Assembly: GCA_002162955.1 (NCBI GenBank) | Contig: MABD01000037.1 | Location: 410,031-474,030, forward strand | Direction: 5' to 3' | Source: Gammaproteobacteria bacterium 45_16_T64 | GTDB taxonomy: Bacteria; Pseudomonadota; Gammaproteobacteria; Pseudomonadales; Ketobacteraceae | Length of the DNA: 64,000 nt | Shown: in pieces, positions 26,507-38,000 of the stretch | Layout: each line of letters begins with the position of its first letter | Numbering within the stretch: position 1 is the first letter of the stretch | Translations under genes and position numbers: made by a program | The notes under the pieces: model-generated | What the model saw: the letters and a program-made list of their open reading frames with translations, nothing else | Databases searched by the model: none | Told to the model about the DNA's origin: nothing

Positions 26507-28434
26507 ATCTTAAAATTACACACTTGTTCCGCAAGCTCTTCAGCCAAGTGGTTAAGCTCTTTACAGGCTGTTGCGGTTTCATCTGATGCCTCTGCCGTAC
26601 TCGACGTCGCATCATTAATTTTTTGGATATTCATATCGATATCATGAACCACCGTACTTTGTTGCTCGGTCGCAGTCGCCACTTGGATTGTAGTATCGGT
26701 AATCGCTTTGATCGCTTCAATGATGGTATTTAACGAGGTACTCGCGCTACTCACGGTATCGACGGTTTCATTGGTTTTTGCCAGTCCTGAATCCATCGCA
26801 CTCACCGCGTGCTTTGAGCCCTCCTGTAATTTACCAATCATCGCGTTAATTTCTTCTGTGGATTCATGCGTACGCTGAGCTAACGTTCTGACTTCATCCG
26901 CGACAACTGCAAAACCTCGACCTTGCTCCCCCGCACGAGCAGCCTCTATCGCTGCGTTTAATGCAAGCAAGTTGGTTTGTTCTGATATTCCACGGATAAC
27001 TGCTAAAATATTACCAATCGCTTCTGTATGCACCGCAAGGTCGCCAATCACATCACTGGCACGATTCACTTCAGTGGACAATCCATGTATGCCGTCAATT
27101 GTCTGATTTATCACAGCTTTGCTGGTCTCACTTTGTACTGTCGCGTTATTTGCTTCGCTAGCCGCGTGATTAGCGCTTCTCGCGATCTCTTGAATAGTCA
27201 TGCCCATCTCGTGCATTGCCGTGGCAAGTAAGTGAATACGATCCCGTTGATCGACAACATCTTGGCTGGTTTTTAAGGCCAGATTGTCCACACTATTAAT
27301 TGACGTCGCCAGTTGCTTTGAGGTAGAAGAAATACTCTTGACCAAGTTCTGCAGTTTTTCAACAAACTGATTGAATGCCGTCGCTAGCTGACCTACTTCA
27401 TCGTTCGACTCAACGTGTAACCGTAACGTTAAATCTCCTTCCCCATGAGCAATGTCCTGTAACATCGATACAGTACGCTTGATGGGTAATACAATGGATT
27501 TTGCAATAAGGTAAATCACTCCCACAAACAACGCGGCTATCAAAACATTACTAATGATAATATTCCGCGTACCACTATTTAGCTCAGCGTAAATTTCCGC
27601 CTTCGGCACTTCTGCCACCAAAAACCAATCAAGGGATTCAATATAAGTAGAGGCGGTAATAATGGTTTCTCCGCTGCGCTCAAATTCAGCGTAATTGACC
27701 TGCTCAGTATTCAATAGATCAGCAGCAATGCCTTTCATTTGCTCAATATCAGCAATACTACCGCTCTCAACTTGCGCAATATCCCGATGTACTTTAATGA
27801 CACCCGCATTATCCACTAAGTACACACCGCCGGATTCACCGATATGATAATTCTTAATTAACTCCGCCAACGAAGAAACATTAATACCCACTCCCGCAAC
27901 GCCCAGAGGCTTCGATGACTTAACCAAATAGTTCACAAATAACGTGAGATCTCCGGATGCTTCATTAACATCAACATCCAAACTAAAGGTCTTACCTGAA
28001 TCAATAAAACCGTAGAACCAACCATCTTTACTGTTGTTGGGGTCCAATGTTTTAAATACACCGTCATCGGTATAGTAGTTATTACTCTCAGATGAGACAT
28101 AAAATGAGACATTCGCGTTATCGTTCGTTTTGACATCCGCTAGATAGGTTTTCACCTGATCCAACTCTTCTGCCGTTTCGCCTTGTGTAATCCAACGAAT
28201 CAGGAAGCTATTCTCTGCCATATGCTTGGAGGCAAGCAACGGTACGGATATTTGTTTGTCGATATCGTTTCTAATAGAGGTCAGTATCGCAGGCAACTCT
28301 GAACTCTTTAAGCGCTCTTCAATCAGCGACCGGGCGTAATAGTTGTTCATGCCTGTGGCAATCGCTAACGACAGCACCAATGCACAACACATGATCCACG
28401 TTAACTTTTGCTGAATTCCAAAATTCCCCATCAT
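26503..28434 (-). CDS. Methyl-accepting chemotaxis protein with dCache sensor
   Basis: A transmembrane chemoreceptor of about 643 residues. It has a first membrane helix (11-29), a periplasmic dCache_1 domain (about 35-285), a second helix (291-314), HAMP, and a long cytoplasmic signalling coil. The hairpin tip is conserved: [37 protein letters not shown] in two adjacent segments. There is no C-terminal CheR-binding pentapeptide. I start it at ATG 28434 (GGAG eight bases upstream), since the 43 residues before it in the open frame lack family character. The ligand is unknown; dCache domains often bind amino acids or carboxylates. Confidence 0.93.
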   Translation of the reverse strand: MMGNFGIQQKLTWIMCCALVLSLAIATGMNNYYARSLIEERLKSSELPAILTSIRNDIDKQISVPLLASKHMAENSFLIRWITQGETAEELDQVKTYLADVKTNDNANVSFYVSSESNNYYTDDGVFKTLDPNNSKDGWFYGFIDSGKTFSLDVDVNEASGDLTLFVNYLVKSSKPLGVAGVGINVSSLAELIKNYHIGESGGVYLVDNAGVIKVHRDIAQVESGSIADIEQMKGIAADLLNTEQVNYAEFERSGETIITASTYIESLDWFLVAEVPKAEIYAELNSGTRNIIISNVLIAALFVGVIYLIAKSIVLPIKRTVSMLQDIAHGEGDLTLRLHVESNDEVGQLATAFNQFVEKLQNLVKSISSTSKQLATSINSVDNLALKTSQDVVDQRDRIHLLATAMHEMGMTIQEIARSANHAASEANNATVQSETSKAVINQTIDGIHGLSTEVNRASDVIGDLAVHTEAIGNILAVIRGISEQTNLLALNAAIEAARAGEQGRGFAVVADEVRTLAQRTHESTEEINAMIGKLQEGSKHAVSAMDSGLAKTNETVDTVSSASTSLNTIIEAIKAITDTTIQVATATEQQSTVVHDIDMNIQKINDATSSTAEASDETATACKELNHLAEELAEQVCNFKI

Positions 28435-28561
28435 GCCCCACACTCCGCAACCATCATTCGCAGTACCCACCATTCGTAAAAGCCTGATGGAAAAGTATAG
28501 TAAGGATTTGCAGAACGTCTTTAAAAACAGAGTGTTATTTGAACGATTCTGTTTTTCAGGC

Positions 28562-28608
28562 AAAAAAATGGCCTAAACCAGACTGCAACGCAGTTGATTC
28601 AGGCCATT
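28562..28608 (-). terminator. Intrinsic terminator after isocitrate dehydrogenase gene
   Basis: Read on the minus strand, AATGGCCT...CTGC pairs with GCAG...AGGCCATT in a long, slightly bulged stem that ends in seven T. It begins 36 bases after the isocitrate dehydrogenase stop and separates it from the chemoreceptor gene. Confidence 0.88.
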
Positions 28609-28643
28609 CTCTATCGACTAGATGGGGCGTTTAGGTCTTTCGA

Positions 28644-30383
28644 TTACTCACCTAAATTACGATCAACCGCATCCAAGAAGCCGTACATGTCCACAACCGA
28701 TTCATTGCTTGGATCAGTGGTTTTACCCTTCAGATCACCCGTAATGCAACCCTGCTTTACTGTCTCTATCAATGCCGCTTTGAGGCGATCAGAGTATTCA
28801 ACCAACGCTTGGTTTTCCTCTCTCTCACCTAACGTTTCTAACGCATTAGCCACCGCATACAATAGTGCCGATGAATTAAACAGCGCTGTCTTACCGTCCG
28901 ACTCTTGGTACATCAAGTAAAGGTCGTGTGCAGTACCATGAGGTGCTTCATACAACATGGTGCCATCTTTACTTTCAATAATAGAACTCGCCGTTGCAAG
29001 GCTACCGCCTAGCGCAGCAGAGATATCAGAGAAGATATCGCCATCGAGGTTCAACGCCGGGTAGATACCCTTACGAGGCGGATCAGTAATCATCTTCTTA
29101 AGCTGAGCTGAAGGACGCATGATCATGAACGATGGTGGTCGAACATTATCATCCACAAGCTCCTGACGTATTTCATTGATTACGGTACTGAACACGTCGT
29201 CGTATTCCATGTATTCACGCTTAAGCCCAAAGTAAATCTCTTTGTCATTGCGCGCCGCATCACGGAAAACCTGATTGGCCCAATCCTTGATCGCATCACG
29301 GTCATTTGCCATAAAGATGATCGGGTCATTTTTCTTTACGTCACGAGCGTATTTCTCTTCACCATCTAAAGTGATCTTAATAATGCCATCTTCTTCAACC
29401 GGCATATTAAAGCTACCGTATTGATCACCGCCACCGGCACTCATACGTGAAATCGATACGCTGAATTTACGATCAGGAATACCGTACTTCTTAAGGGTAT
29501 TCACTAACTTGAAGAGTTTACGGCCAGAGGTATTTTCTGGCACACCCCATAACGCACGTTCGGGCGGATTGGAAATAATACGCGCGGCTTGCGCATCAAT
29601 CAGCTCATAGTGATAATTCAGCCCGATCTCTTCAAATTTAGCCTTGTAGTCCGCTTCAAAGATATCTTCTATGGTCTTGCGCATTACGCCATCGTAACCC
29701 GGAATAACCGTATCCTTTAGACCCAGATAGGCGTCTCGCTTCTCTGCTATCGCGCGAGTAAAAAACTTATTTGCCCAGTTCTTTACGCGTTCGATATCAT
29801 TAGAGGCCAATAACCAAGGATCACCTTTCTTAATTTTACGGCGGTGTAGCTCAACAGGCTCACCGCTGGCTCCTACAAAGACGACCTTAATCACACCGGT
29901 GGATTTAGATAGCTCATTATGACTGTGCTTATTACCACCGGTAGACATTGTATATACATCAATGTCTCGACCAATCCACTCAGGAGTCAGTCGCTTTATA
30001 TTTACAAACGGGATATCTTCACGGGTAATGTTGCCGTGGATGCCTTTACGGATAGCGCCATTGGGCGACTTAGTGGCAAGAGGGTGAAGCGAACCTTCAT
30101 CGACAGATGAGTGCTTCACCAATAACTCGTTTAACTGATCGCGGTTTACGGTCATGCCCGCGTTCTTAATACCTACACCATGCTCTCTAAGCGCTTCAAT
30201 AGACTCCAAGACAACCTGGCCATTGGTTAATAATCTATTTTCTGCTGAAAGATCAATTTCGACGAGATCAATATCAAGTCGCTTGGAAACAAATTGCTCA
30301 ACTACTCGAGTGAACGCTATCTGCGCCATCTCGTCGCCGTGTAACAACACTAACGGCTTCTTTACCTTGATTTTATTTCCCAT
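28644..30383 (-). CDS. icd: Isocitrate dehydrogenase, long type with internal duplication
   Basis: A 579-residue beta-decarboxylating dehydrogenase. The N-terminus (LLHGDEMAQ) and the middle (GLKDTVIPGYDGVMRKTIEDIF, split here by family blocks) resemble eukaryote-type NADP enzymes; the cofactor region reads APHGTAHDLY and the metal region DGDIFSD. It is about 170 residues longer than the usual 410. Residues 141-282 and 306-448 are two copies of one segment, each with an MSxGG block, a KxxDP block, a NDxxxxKxWAN block and a PP-containing end. Long homodimeric (type III) isocitrate dehydrogenases are known in some marine bacteria. NAD versus NADP use cannot be read here. It has its own terminator and stands alone. 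Confidence 0.8.
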   Translation of the reverse strand: MGNKIKVKKPLVLLHGDEMAQIAFTRVVEQFVSKRLDIDLVEIDLSAENRLLTNGQVVLESIEALREHGVGIKNAGMTVNRDQLNELLVKHSSVDEGSLHPLATKSPNGAIRKGIHGNITREDIPFVNIKRLTPEWIGRDIDVYTMSTGGNKHSHNELSKSTGVIKVVFVGASGEPVELHRRKIKKGDPWLLASNDIERVKNWANKFFTRAIAEKRDAYLGLKDTVIPGYDGVMRKTIEDIFEADYKAKFEEIGLNYHYELIDAQAARIISNPPERALWGVPENTSGRKLFKLVNTLKKYGIPDRKFSVSISRMSAGGGDQYGSFNMPVEEDGIIKITLDGEEKYARDVKKNDPIIFMANDRDAIKDWANQVFRDAARNDKEIYFGLKREYMEYDDVFSTVINEIRQELVDDNVRPPSFMIMRPSAQLKKMITDPPRKGIYPALNLDGDIFSDISAALGGSLATASSIIESKDGTMLYEAPHGTAHDLYLMYQESDGKTALFNSSALLYAVANALETLGEREENQALVEYSDRLKAALIETVKQGCITGDLKGKTTDPSNESVVDMYGFLDAVDRNLGE

Positions 30384-30675
30384 GGGTATTCCTACTTTCC
30401 TTCATCTATTCACATGTTTTATCGGGACGGATTCTACTCTTTTTTGGCAAGTTTCCCCATAGCTTAGTCAAGATTCTATGGATTTAAAAATGAACAAAAT
30501 GTAAGCAATCGCGAAATAGTAGTTCAGATGACTGGAACAACCCCCAAACGCACTATCAACACCGCGTATCCTTTTTATATACAAGTGCTGACGAAGACAG
30601 TGCAAAGGCAAGGTTATTAACAGGAATGAGGGGAGCTGCTTTACAAAACAATCTCCCCTATAGGATGGTAACGTG

Positions 30676-31473
30676 CTAACTCGCGGCTCGTTTTGCCGCC
30701 AATGTATTAAATAACCCTGGGAAAAAACGCTTGATGGTCGGAGCCAAACCGCTTAGCCCCTTACCAATAACAACTTCATCTTTATTCTGCTCAATCGCCC
30801 GTAGGATTTGCTGGCAACACTCTTGAGCGGTCAACCCTTGCTCAATATTCGATTCATTGACGGCATTAGCGCTACCATCTGCACTCAGTGCATTCACCGC
30901 GATATCCGTTTGAATAAAACCAGGACACACCGTTAAACACTGAATACCGTATTCGCTAACTTCTGCGCGTAAACAGTCCATCATGCCAACCACCGCAAAC
31001 TTTGAACCAGAATAGCCCGTACGTAATTTGGAGCCGACCTTACCTGCCACACTACTGATGGATACCACTGATCCTTGACGACGCGCGACCATGCTCGGCA
31101 ATATCACCTTCGTTAGTGCGACCGTGCCTAGATAGTTGACATTCATTAGACGTTTGTATACGTCAAAATCAGTCTCCAAAAACATACCGCGCTGTGAGAT
31201 TCCACCATTGTTCACTAGAATGTCTACCGATCCAATGTCGGCCAAAGCAGCAGTCGCACTCTCCATCAACTTATCGGCATCCTCCAGGTCTAAAGGCACT
31301 ACCCAGTGCTTATTTTTTCCGCCTGTCAGTTCAGATCGCACAGCCTCTAATACCTCGGCGCGCCGTGCAGACAATACAACACGGGCCCCTAAGTCTGCAC
31401 ATTGTTTCGCCAGTTCCTTACCGATGCCTGAGGAGGCCCCTGTAATCCACACAACTTTGTTTTCTAGATTCAC
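30676..31473 (-). CDS. SDR-family oxidoreductase
   Basis: A classical short-chain dehydrogenase. TGASSGIG is the cofactor loop, NNGG follows, SISS holds the catalytic Ser and YSGSK the Tyr/Lys pair. A hydrophobic C-terminus (PTIKRFFPGLFNTLAAKR) may touch the membrane, as in DHRS7-type members. I start it at the GTG at 31473 with an upstream AAGGGTAG, because the longer frame (to 31515) would overlap the drug-exporter gene by 38 bases. It directly follows that exporter gene. The substrate is unknown. Confidence 0.85.
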   Translation of the reverse strand: MNLENKVVWITGASSGIGKELAKQCADLGARVVLSARRAEVLEAVRSELTGGKNKHWVVPLDLEDADKLMESATAALADIGSVDILVNNGGISQRGMFLETDFDVYKRLMNVNYLGTVALTKVILPSMVARRQGSVVSISSVAGKVGSKLRTGYSGSKFAVVGMMDCLRAEVSEYGIQCLTVCPGFIQTDIAVNALSADGSANAVNESNIEQGLTAQECCQQILRAIEQNKDEVVIGKGLSGLAPTIKRFFPGLFNTLAAKRAAS

Positions 31474-31477
31474 GTTA

Positions 31478-32734
31478 CTACCCTTCGTTAAGCGACTCAG
31501 AATTGCGCCCATCATGACTCGAATCCCTAGGAAGAATCAATAGATAGCACAATAAGGCACTACATCCTGTCCCAAATATCCCCAATGCCAATGGCAGGGG
31601 CGGCCCTTCCAAAAACAGGGCAACGACCCACCCCGTGAGTGATGCGGCCCCCATTTGCAGAAAGCCCATCATTGCCGATGCGGTCGCGGCCATTTCAGGG
31701 AATGGTTTAAGTGCTTCGGCCGATGCTTTCGGAAGAATAATTCCCACCGCCATGGTAACGACCAGCATTGGCACCACAATCAACATCGGTTGATACCACT
31801 GCAATAGACAGAACAGCACCATCACCGTGGATGATAGACATGATAAGCTAATGGCAACACCAAACACTTTACGCGTACTCCAGCGATAAGCCACACGAGC
31901 AGTCAACATATTACCCGCAATATAACCCACCACTATCACCACAAAGTAAAATCCAAAATGCTCTGTTTTGACTCCCATAAAATCAATCAACACAAAGCTC
32001 GCGACAGATAAAAATGCAAAAATACTGGAATACAATGATGCCGATGTCAGCACATTCCCCATGTAGGCTCGACTACGCAGTAACGTACCGTAATTGCGCA
32101 GAATTCTTGCAGGGTGCAGTGATTGTTTAACCGGAAGTGACTCCGGTATGAAAAATATAACCAACAGAATGGCCAACACGCCATAAATCGCTAACGCCCA
32201 GAACGTTAACGACCAATCACCAAATATCACCAGCACACCACCTAAGCTAGGTGCAACAACGGGGGCCAGCGCCATCAAACTCGCCACATAAGCTAACGCT
32301 TTCACCGCATCTTTTGGTGGAAAGACATCACGAACGACAGCACGCCCCAATGTCGGAGCACAGCAAGCCCCCATGGCCTGGATAAACCGAAATAGAATTA
32401 ACTCCTCCACTGTCTCCGCTAGCGCGCAAAATACACTCATGACGACGTACAGACTGAGTCCGGCAATTAGGATTGGTTTTCGACCAAATCGGTCTGACAA
32501 CGGGCCACAGATTAAGTGGAAAATGGCAAAGCCGAACAAATAGGCAGACAACGTTAGCTGTACCTGTTCTATGTCCGTATCAAAGATCCGTACCATAGAA
32601 GGCATTGCGGGCAAATAAAGGTCAACGGAGATGGGGCCTAATGCTACCACCGCCGCCAAGATAGCAATAAGATTCGGCGTAGCTATGTTCGATGCAACGG
32701 CCGAATTAGAGGTAGATCCTACTTCTTGAGACAT
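31478..32734 (-). CDS. Bcr/CflA-family drug efflux MFS transporter
   Basis: A 418-residue major facilitator protein with 12 predicted membrane helices. The family block is DLYLPAMPSM near residue 40, followed by GPLSDRFGRKP between helices 2 and 3 and FRFIQAMGACCAPTLGRAVVRD. These match the Bcr/CflA group of proton-driven exporters in the inner membrane. It follows the VOC-family gene by 17 bases and precedes the SDR by a few bases, so the three may form an operon. Its natural substrate is not known from sequence. Confidence 0.92.
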   Translation of the reverse strand: MSQEVGSTSNSAVASNIATPNLIAILAAVVALGPISVDLYLPAMPSMVRIFDTDIEQVQLTLSAYLFGFAIFHLICGPLSDRFGRKPILIAGLSLYVVMSVFCALAETVEELILFRFIQAMGACCAPTLGRAVVRDVFPPKDAVKALAYVASLMALAPVVAPSLGGVLVIFGDWSLTFWALAIYGVLAILLVIFFIPESLPVKQSLHPARILRNYGTLLRSRAYMGNVLTSASLYSSIFAFLSVASFVLIDFMGVKTEHFGFYFVVIVVGYIAGNMLTARVAYRWSTRKVFGVAISLSCLSSTVMVLFCLLQWYQPMLIVVPMLVVTMAVGIILPKASAEALKPFPEMAATASAMMGFLQMGAASLTGWVVALFLEGPPLPLALGIFGTGCSALLCYLLILPRDSSHDGRNSESLNEG

Positions 32735-32751
32735 AACGACTACTCAACATG

Positions 32752-33105
32752 TCATAAATCGGACCATACCGCATATTCATTTCCATTGGGGTCCAAAAAG
32801 TGAAAACGTCGCCCGCCAGGAAAGGAGAAAATAGGTTTTTCTATTTTCCCGCCAGCAGTCTCAATCTTTGCCATTGTTTGCTCTAACTGCTGACTAAAAA
32901 ACACAATCAAAGCACTACCTTTTGCAGTAGATACCGTAAGTTCAGACCGAAAAAAACCACCATCGAGTCCAGCACCAAAAAACGCACAATAGTCCGGACC
33001 ATAATCTTCAAAACGCCATCCAAACACCCCGCTAAAGAAGGTTTTAGTGGCTGCGAGATCATTAGTTGGAAATTCGACGTAATTGATTTTTTCGTGCTTA
33101 TCCAT
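32752..33105 (-). CDS. VOC-family (glyoxalase/bleomycin-resistance fold) protein
   Basis: A 117-residue single VOC domain: YVEFPTNDLAATKTFFSGVFGWRFEDYG at the start (shown here in its two typical parts) and a closing FLDPNGNEYAVWSD. Such proteins are metal-binding or ligand-binding and their functions vary widely. Start supported by GGAGAGATACC. It sits next to a drug exporter, which would fit a binding or resistance role, but that is only inferred. Confidence 0.88.
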   Translation of the reverse strand: MDKHEKINYVEFPTNDLAATKTFFSGVFGWRFEDYGPDYCAFFGAGLDGGFFRSELTVSTAKGSALIVFFSQQLEQTMAKIETAGGKIEKPIFSFPGGRRFHFLDPNGNEYAVWSDL

Positions 33106-33242
33106 GGTATCTCTCCGTCCTTTTAAAAATTGCTCATAAAATCAGCTATATCTCGAGTATACCAAATACACAATGTAGCATTCCCCCTTAAACATAATTA
33201 TTTTATACTTCTGCCAACATAACCGCCTATACGGATATACAC

Positions 33243-35033
33243 GTGGTAAAACCGAGTCCACCATCCCAAGCCCCAACAGACAATATTCAGCAAGAATTAT
33301 TGCGACTGTTGGCGCGCCAAGGTTGGATGGGGCCCATTCCGACATTTTTGTTATTTTCTGTTGTCGCCAGCTTTGCCGCATCTTATGTGCCGACAGCGCA
33401 ATGGCTCGGGTGGATTGTTGGTGTCGGTTCTTTTTTGATTTTGCGTTCAGCTATTTTGATCAAACTGCCATCTCTGACTCAATTCTCTGATGCATCTCGA
33501 GTGCGCGTAGCCGTTTGTTTAAGTGCTGTTAACGGCGGTATTCACGCACTCTCCTTATTCTTTTTTCCATATTTCGACGATTACCAGCGTACCATCCATA
33601 CCATGATCATCATGGGCATTGGTTCCATCAGCATCATGACGACCGCAGGTTATTTACCTATTTCTCTTGCGTATATGATCCCCACCATTATACCCACCTC
33701 TATTATGTGGGTCGTAATGACGGTTAACGGTAACGGTGAGTGGATCGGTTATATCGTTGCGATCATGTTGTGTGCGTCCGCCTCCATCATGTTACTTATG
33801 TCCAAAGAGAGCTTTGCGCTCATTAGAGGCTTCTTTGAGATACGGGACGAGCAACGAGAGCTTAACCGGAAATTACAGCAGGCATTACAAGAAGCAGAGA
33901 ATGCAAGTCGCGCCAAAACCCGCTTTCTTGCCTCGGCTAGCCATGATTTACGCCAACCGATTCATGCACTGTCTCTGTTCAGCGGGGCACTTGCCAAAAA
34001 AACGCTGGATAGCGAAAGTCGAGAGATTGCCGAACATATGGATTTGGCATTGCAATCTCTCGTATCACACCTGGATTCCCTACTGGATATCTCGAAATTA
34101 GATGCGGGTATTGTGAACGTCAACAATACCCTATTTGATATACGTCTGATGGGCGAGCGTTTACAGGGTGAATTTATCCCTACCGCCACTGCGAAAGGGC
34201 TCAAGGTTTGGTTTGACTGTATCGACGATGCGCTAGTAGAAAGCGACGAGTTTCTATTGGATCGTATTATCCGCAATTTACTTTCCAATGCGATCAAATA
34301 TACCAATAAAGGCAGCGTGGAACTTAGCATTGAAACCGACGCAGATGTACATCGCATTATTATTTCCGACACTGGACAAGGTATCCCCCAGGCAGAGCAG
34401 GACCGTATCTTTGAAGAGTTTTATCAGATTGACAATCCTGAGCGAGATAACGCCAAAGGCTTAGGGTTAGGCTTATCCATTGTTAAACGCTTGGTGGATT
34501 TATTGGATATTGACATCCATATGTCATCCACCGAAGGTGAGGGCACCTGCTTCACTCTTACCTTACCGCGATCGTACCAACAACCCACAGAGTTCTTAGC
34601 GGTTCAAAAGCCCAGCCTCAGCTGGCAAGATCTAAAGACACTCGTCATTGATGATGTCGAAGCCGTGGGTATCGGCATGAAAATATTATTAGAAGGTCTC
34701 GGCTGCCAGGTACTGCTAGCCGACAGTACCGAGTCGGCATTACAAGTCACAGAACATTCACGTCCCGATATTATACTGGCAGACTTTCGCCTTCGCGGTA
34801 AAGATAACGGCATTCTTTCTATACGCGCCATTCGCGCTATATACCCTGACCTACCGGCAATATTAATCAGTGGCGATACCGCACCAGAGCGTCTATTGGA
34901 AGCCAAGAATGCAGGCATACAAATGCTGCACAAACCGGTGTTGGTCGAAGATTTGGAACAAGCGATTGCCACGAGTTTTATTCAGCACAAAATTGCCCAT
35001 ACCTATATTGAAGACACCTGCCTCGAACCATAA
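33243..35033 (+). CDS. Membrane hybrid sensor histidine kinase/response regulator
   Basis: A 596-residue hybrid kinase with a GTG start. Four to six membrane helices fill residues 30-190, with no large periplasmic domain, so it senses within or near the membrane. The kinase core has the phospho-acceptor His in SASHDLRQP (His 234), the N-box NLLSNAIKY, DTGQGIP (376) and GLGLGLS (406). A receiver domain (464-575) follows with DD at 470-471, the phospho-acceptor Asp in LADFR (514) and Lys 564. No DNA-binding output domain is present. It ends only 12 bases before the 1,953-residue enzyme gene, so the two are almost certainly co-transcribed. The input signal is unknown. Confidence 0.9.
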   Translation: MVKPSPPSQAPTDNIQQELLRLLARQGWMGPIPTFLLFSVVASFAASYVPTAQWLGWIVGVGSFLILRSAILIKLPSLTQFSDASRVRVAVCLSAVNGGIHALSLFFFPYFDDYQRTIHTMIIMGIGSISIMTTAGYLPISLAYMIPTIIPTSIMWVVMTVNGNGEWIGYIVAIMLCASASIMLLMSKESFALIRGFFEIRDEQRELNRKLQQALQEAENASRAKTRFLASASHDLRQPIHALSLFSGALAKKTLDSESREIAEHMDLALQSLVSHLDSLLDISKLDAGIVNVNNTLFDIRLMGERLQGEFIPTATAKGLKVWFDCIDDALVESDEFLLDRIIRNLLSNAIKYTNKGSVELSIETDADVHRIIISDTGQGIPQAEQDRIFEEFYQIDNPERDNAKGLGLGLSIVKRLVDLLDIDIHMSSTEGEGTCFTLTLPRSYQQPTEFLAVQKPSLSWQDLKTLVIDDVEAVGIGMKILLEGLGCQVLLADSTESALQVTEHSRPDIILADFRLRGKDNGILSIRAIRAIYPDLPAILISGDTAPERLLEAKNAGIQMLHKPVLVEDLEQAIATSFIQHKIAHTYIEDTCLEP

Positions 35034-35045
35034 GAGCATTGCATC

Positions 35046-38000
35046 ATGACCACACGCACCACCCGGTGGATATCCCAAGGTTTTGAAGAACTGATTGCTC
35101 AAAAGAGTCAGCGATTAGACAACCTTCTCGATACTGCACTAGATTTCGATATTATTATCGTCGGTAGTGGCTATGGTGGCTCGATTGCTGCTGCAGAGCT
35201 TGCGGGGTTACAGCATGATGGCCAAGCATTACGGATCGCTGTATTAGAAAGGGGCAACGAATACCTATCGGGTATGTTCCCTTCTCGGCTCGCTGATCTA
35301 CCAAAACACGTCAGGTTTAACACCTCCAAGAGCACTCATATTCAAGGGAAGAAAGATGCGTTGTTTGATTTTCGTATTGCTCCCAGTGTCAATGCGCTTA
35401 TCTCAAACGGGCTCGGTGGTGGCTCGCTGATTAATGCGGGCGTCATGGTTGAAGCAAAACCCCATATCTTCGATCACCGCTGGCCCAAAGATTTACGTTA
35501 CTCACTGAACAATGATGTATTTTCTACGTATTACCCTCAGGCTAGATCGATACTGGGCATTGCAGATGCAAAAGGCATCAACAGTATTGAACGCCACTCT
35601 GAACATTGCTTGAGTCCACTCAGTAAATTCACAGCACTCAAAAATTTGTCCGGCGATAAGCCTAGCACTGATGCATCTTGCTTTTCTGCAACCCCACTCA
35701 CCATCGCTATGGAAGAAAAAACTAACACCGCTGGTGTCGCATTATCGCCTTGCAAGCTTTGTGGCGATTGCGCTGTGGGTTGTAACCACAATGCCAAAGA
35801 CTCGTTGGATCTTAACCTCCTAGTAAAAGCCCATAAAAAAGGAGTATCCATTTATACCGGCGCCACGGTGCTTTCTCTTTCGGCCTTAACACAGACAGGT
35901 CAACAAGGCTGGGCCGTATCGGTTGCGCATACCCAAAGTTCACAACAACAAAGAGAAGGCTCACCAACGACGTTGACCTGTCAAAAGGTGATTCTCGCCG
36001 CTGGCACCTTTGGCTCGACAGAAATACTGTTACGGTCGCAGTCACCTACACTGGCCTTTTCGTCGCTGTTGGGGCAGCGTTTCTCCTCCAACGGCGATAT
36101 GCTGGCCTCCCTGTTTGGGCAGGAAAACCAGGTGAACGGAACCGCCGATGAAGAGGTTCAACCTCACCAGCGACACGTTGGCCCATCAATTACCAGTATG
36201 ATTGATTTGCGAGACAACCCCACAACACCCTATCTAATCCAGGAGATGGCTGTCCCAGGCCCGCTACGCCGTCTGTTCGAAGAAGTCGCAACCACTGCGG
36301 ACAATATAGAGCAGCTCATCACCATGGATGATAAGGAGCACCTCAGCGGACACCCGGTTAACGACCCCTTTAGTGTTGATGAAAATACCATTTCTCATTC
36401 CGCCTGCTACGCCATTATGGGTAACGACGGCGCGCAAGGACGCTTAAGCCTCGCAAAAGAGTATACCGAAAATTCTGATGGCGCATTGCGAGTGCGTTGG
36501 CCTGAGCTGCCCACTCAGGCTGTCTTCGACCAACAAATTAGCACGCTTAATAATCTCGCAAAACAATCCGCGGTGGGTGGGCGCACACTGGCAAACCCTA
36601 TGTGGAAGCTATTACCACAATCTCTCAATGAAGTGTTGAGCATTCCCAAAGGGCCACTACTTACTGTGCACCCGTTAGGTGGTTGTGGTATGGGAGACAA
36701 TTACCAACAAGGTGCCGTTGATCATCGTGGCTGTGTATTTGATGCAAGCTCTACCGACACACACCGTATCCATGAAGGCTTGGTTGTTCTTGATGGCTCG
36801 ATGATTCCTTGTGCACTGGAGGCCAATCCCGCACTCACCATCTCAGCGCTATCATTGCGGGCCATCAAATTACTCTCGCAACATTGGCAGTACAGTGACC
36901 AATCCACACGTCCCTCTGCCAACGTTACGACACCAATCCGCCGCCCTATTTACGCAGAGACAGGAACGGTTACCTCAGATAAACGGACCCGCTTAGAAAT
37001 CACCGAACGCCTCACTGGGGCAGTAACACTGACTGACAACCATCAGCAACCCATCGACTGTGTTATTGATATCACCCTTCGTTTTCAGGATATTCCAGCC
37101 CTCGATTTTGTCCGAAAAGCCCCTAGAACACTCACAGTGAACTCCGTTGAGAAACCCGGAGAGCCCTCAAGCCAGATACGAATTTTCCATCAACATACTT
37201 GGAGCCAATTAACCCAACAAGGTGTTAAAGACAGCGACTTTGATCAGCACGCTTTGCTGATCAGCCAAGTATCCGGCACACTTGACGTGATGAGCCGAGA
37301 AGCCTCTTTTCCCTGGCAACGCATTCTTCGAACATTATGGCCTTGGTTGCTGAATCGGGGTATCCGGGATATCTGGCAGCGAGCAGAGTTATGGTTTAGC
37401 AAACCCACTCCGCGTGCGCCTTTAAAGCATGCAAACCAACGAAAAAAACGACCATTCTTGGTCTGGTCCCACCGAAAAATGCGAGAAATCACCGCATTGG
37501 GTTCCCGTGGTGGCGAAGTCAGATTGTTTGATTACACATTAGCACTACGACAACCTGCACAAGGTTGGCCAGTAGAACTTGCAGGCTTTGACAACCAAGA
37601 GCAATACACTACCGTCACTGGCTCTAAGCGTATCAGCTATACCCGCGCGAATAACCCACTACGACAAATGGAGGACATGTATCTTCAACGTTTCCCTGGG
37701 TTACAGCCGGATTCAGTACAACCGAAACAATTGCCAGCCAAACTGCGTTACGACGCACGCTTTCTCACCCACCATAATAAACCGCTGTTGCGTATTGTTG
37801 AGCAACAAGATCATGCCACTGCACTCGCCGACGTTGCAGCATTTTTGGGTTATTTCTTGAGAGGTATTCTTAATATTCATTTACGTAGCTTTCGAGAACC
37901 TGATACCACTGAGCGGCCGACACCAAACCGCCTACCTTTGCCCATTGAGGGCACCAGCGCACCCGAAATCACCGAACTTTTTATTGGCCATCGCTCAGTT

